Shown here one piece after another: positions 60,768-64,000 of a DNA stretch of 64,000 nucleotides (position 1 is its first letter; the number at the start of each line of letters is the position of its first letter). This DNA comes from Mactromeris polynyma. Lineage: Eukaryota > Mollusca > Bivalvia > Venerida > Mactridae. The notes under the pieces were generated by a model. The model searched no databases. It had not been told where the DNA came from and worked only from the letters and a program-made list of their open reading frames with translations. The stretch lies in assembly GCA_032209605.1 (NCBI GenBank), contig JASFXZ010000009.1, positions 17,905,553-17,969,552 on the forward strand, given 5' to 3'. A program made the position numbers and the translations under genes.

Positions 60768-63386
60768 AACAGTATGTATTCAAGTTATGATTTTGAAAGA
60801 AGTGATTGCTAAATTACGTTGATTATATACCATCAAACAAGCTTTTGGGAATATTTGTATGAAAATGTAATATCGTGCCCTTTTCAGTCCTTAATAATTC
60901 ATTAAAAAAACTTGTGTAGATTGAAATTTCCACCTTTATACAGCTATTGCATTGTACTACACTTCCGCTTGCAGTTTGCAATCCATGGCATGTGCAATCT
61001 TTTTTGCATGGTTAGGTTTATTGTTTGTCAGCACCGTTCATGTACAAACTTATGTGTTAAACAGGTTGATGTTATGCTGTATTCTGAAATCCAATTTCGC
61101 TATGTGTTGAAAAGGTCATCCGATCAAAAGTTGCGTTACGAGCCCACGCTGTTACGAACAATTTGTAATGGTGAAGATATAATACAATGGTGTGGAATTC
61201 TTGAAGCATAATCAAATGAATTTAAAATGGAACATGTTACAACAATTAAAATGTAGATGTCGATCTACCTAGATCGTTACTTTATGTGCTAAACTATTAC
61301 TGAAAACTATCGAGTTTAATGCTAATGTGCCACTTTAAAATTTACTAATACTTACCTAGTTAAATGCAAATATTTGTCATTTCCTGGAATCAGAATCAAT
61401 ACAATATTTTTGTAACAAAATGTTTTTTTATCGATTTCAGACTACATTGTATATCAGATTACAATGTTTAGCAGGATAGTATTGGTCAATGGAAGACGAG
61501 ACAGTTAATGGAGTTGTGTATGCTTATTCAATTATGTGCTGCTTGATACTTATTTCGTATTAATACTTACGATTTATACACATTACAATTTTGTCGTATG
61601 TATGCTTAATTGTATTTTGTGTACTTTTCATTTTTTTTGCATGCATATTTATACACACAATTTTGTCGTCTGTATGCTTAATTGTATTTTGTGTACTGTT
61701 CTTGTTTTTTTGTGCATGCATATTTGTACATACATGTTTGTTAGTCTTCAATTTGCCAAATGATATACTGTATGAGCAATAATCATCATGTACATGTTTT
61801 AGTTAATAAATCATTTGCACATGAACTTGATGACTATCTTAGATCAAAACCACTTCAACAAGAAAAGTCTGTGCTTTGGTATGAGAGAGGCTTAGAAGAC
61901 AGTAAATATCTGTGTATGCCGCATGTAAATGATGATTGGGGACAATTTTTTCCCGCGGGGTTATTCCTTCCGTAGGACAATGGGTGCTCGTAGAATATGA
62001 TACGAAACATTACCCTGGAATGAAACACTACCCTTGAATACCATGATTCAATAGAAGTCATAGCCATGCATCAAATAGGTCACAATAGATATTGTTGGAC
62101 CTATACTGAAGATATTATTTGCTATTGATTAAATCGTGGCAGAAATTCCACAAACGGAACCATGAATGACAAAGACACTGGCAAATTAGAAATCTAATCC
62201 GGATTTTATTTAATTGATATATGATGTACATAACTACATATAGTGGTAGCTGTTGATTCGATTTACTGTTAATATAATAATTATGATTGTTTAAATTCGT
62301 TTCACTGATGTGAAAGCATTCTTACAAAGTTTTTTGTCTGGATGACGTAAATTTGTTGATACATAACAATGCTTTCAATTAAATTTCTATTTTTGTGTTT
62401 CCCTTTGTAATGTTAAAGAGTGAATTACATATAACCAATTTTGTTAGATATCATGCAATATTTATACTTGTTTAGTGGTTTGAAGTGTTGAAATGGCCGA
62501 GATATTAATGACATCAATGGAATTATTTTGAAAAGCATGTACTGATTTAAATACATTATTGCATTTGTATTGTGTCATTAATTAGCAGTATCAATAGTTT
62601 GTATCAGTTGAAATAAATGTATGACATATAGTTATATATGCTGCTATGAGTCAGTTTATTATCCATACCATATGTCCCATGTTTAACTCCGATAGGGGAA
62701 AACGAAGAAAGAATTGGGAAAAATGGACACTTTTTGAAAAGGGGAAACAGCCTATATTTGGCAGTAAAATTAACAAAAATTTCACTGGCTCGTATAGGTA
62801 ATTTAAAAGAAACTGCGAAAATCCTAATAGTTAATCCCAGGGCATGTCATGATGAATGGGTAGAGTTATGTAGCTTTTGAATCACTTCCCTCACAGTTTA
62901 CTTAACTTCTTGGGATGCAGTTATCAGTTTCTGAGAAAAGTTGTTACTGGAAGAATTGAAGCATGTACGGCTCAAAATGTGTAGGTACATTGATTGATAA
63001 GGCAGCTTTAAGGATCACTAGGCTTTACTGAAACACGGTTACCATTAAAATCATTGTATATGGCTAAATAAAAGTATTGTTTGATATGGTTTGCTTAGTG
63101 GCTGATGATAACTCCAATTACACCATCACTTAGTAACCAGACTGCTACAAAAAAAACCTGATTTATGAAAAAGAAATTCCGGAGAAATGACTAACATAGT
63201 GTCAACTCGTTACACTTCATAGGGATAGATATTTTCACACGATCTGCTATATTCTTGTGACCCTTTTGGCTTGTCTGGTCCAGCGTGTGAACCAGACAAC
63301 ATCTTTTCTACTTTTGAGATTGTCTTTTTGGTTCCGAATGTAAGTGCCGTTAATGTACTATCTACCGCTCTAACAGTTTTCTCAAT
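60768..63386. other. non-coding and 3' region of the kinase gene
   Basis: No second gene is firmly supported. A frame at about 61794-61975 (FAHELDDYLRSKPLQQEK, then WYERGLEDSKYLCMPHVNDD) has a coding-like look, but has no recognised family and no clear splice sites. Confidence 0.45.
61585..61732. repeat. two-unit tandem duplication, ~74-bp period
   Basis: 'acaattttgtcgt.tgtatg' then 'cttaattgtattttgtgtac' and 'gcatgcatattt' occur twice with few changes. Confidence 0.8.
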
Positions 63387-64000
63387 CTAGCGATTAAACA
63401 CGTGACTTAGTTTGTCCTTCATATCTTTCTCTTGTACCATCAACTGCAGCATCATGATTCGTCCATCTTCACAACCAATCAACATTACTGATTTTGGGGT
63501 GATCTCAAGATTCATTGGTGTACTATGTATTGGTAACATGCCGATGATTTCATTTTTCTTGATATCACCGTCCTTCAATAACCCAGCATTGGAATCTATC
63601 CATAGAGCATACTTCTCATCTTTGGTTATAACCGGTCTCGGTAAACTTTTCCTCGGTTCCCCGAGATAAGGATCAAATCTGGAAACAAGTTTTCCACTTT
63701 TTAGATCATACACTTTACGAATATTATCAATCTTATAATGCCCGTGAAAGCCAATGCGCAACAGACTACCAGGACAATCTTCCAATTTCACCATAGTAGC
63801 ACCAGTCTCTATATTTATCACAATACATTCCCACGATTCTTTGCCAGATTCATCAGTGTGAATATGTTGACCCAGAAAACAATCGCTTTCAGGCGTTATC
63901 ATTTGAATATATTTAGGATGAATTTTTTCATATGTCCTATGCTCAGCACCAGATTGGACAATATACGACATGGAGTAAATCTTAACTCCTGTTGGAAAAT
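63387..64000 (-). CDS. C-terminal part of a WD-repeat-like protein (partial at window end)
   Basis: An open frame from the window edge to TAG at 63387, with no stop up to base 64000; the ATG at 63971 is probably internal. At least 200 residues. Blade-like stretches such as KVYDLKSGKLVSRFDPYLGE and KSVMLIGCEDGRIMMLQLMV, and the repeating hydrophobic pattern, fit a beta-propeller at a C-terminus. Animal NACHT/WD proteins (NWD type) end in such a propeller; that is a suggestion only, since the NACHT part lies outside the window. The protein ends in a short charged tail (EKDMKDKLSHVFNR). Confidence 0.6.
   Translation of the reverse strand, partial: FPTGVKIYSMSYIVQSGAEHRTYEKIHPKYIQMITPESDCFLGQHIHTDESGKESWECIVINIETGATMVKLEDCPGSLLRIGFHGHYKIDNIRKVYDLKSGKLVSRFDPYLGEPRKSLPRPVITKDEKYALWIDSNAGLLKDGDIKKNEIIGMLPIHSTPMNLEITPKSVMLIGCEDGRIMMLQLMVQEKDMKDKLSHVFNR

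Overview
The window is animal nuclear DNA: AT-rich, gene-poor, with short exons bounded by canonical splice sites and phases that agree between neighbours, and a dense load of short interspersed elements, terminal-inverted-repeat elements and minisatellites. Several repeats have the look of bivalve or related mollusc genomes, such as the 'agggccataactc' repeat ending in a 'gggagacataat' hairpin and the 'aagggaaataact' palindromes. A marine mollusc is therefore the likely source. This is inference; no species marker is present.

Left part (1-19.3 kb). A tandem segmental duplication dominates: copy A about 2.95-9.27 kb and copy B about 9.27-19.34 kb. Each unit held a three-exon claudin/PMP22-like four-helix membrane gene on the + strand and a NeuroD-family bHLH gene on the - strand, convergent. 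Both claudin-like genes are still open. The bHLH gene is intact only in copy B (17622-18674). In copy A it carries a frameshift, loses the HLH loop and lacks most of the C-terminal region. Each copy has since gained its own insertions: a SINE in A; a 38-bp minisatellite and an inverted-repeat element in B.

Middle (19.3-36.8 kb). No gene could be supported here. It holds a large 22-bp minisatellite, a 17-bp minisatellite that appears to have grown out of the end of a MITE, SINE copies and dispersed repeats.

Right part (36.8-64 kb). Two BTB/POZ paralogs are arranged head to head (36874-39165 on -, 41407-43465 on +), with matching exon structure and with TATA and CCAAT boxes at similar distances. 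A GTPBP10-type Obg GTPase follows on the - strand (43872-50721; first exon not found). It has eight recognisable exons, a GC-AG intron, a minisatellite against one splice donor and an apparent 1-base frameshift in one exon. Next is a two-exon gene (57225-60767) joining nine copies of a Y-x-D-N...N-R...G-R-x-G-x-P-x-G repeat to a TKL-type protein kinase with HCD in place of HRD. I do not recognise this architecture, and it is the best candidate for something undescribed. The window ends inside a - strand gene whose C-terminus looks like a WD-repeat propeller, possibly of the NACHT/WD type.
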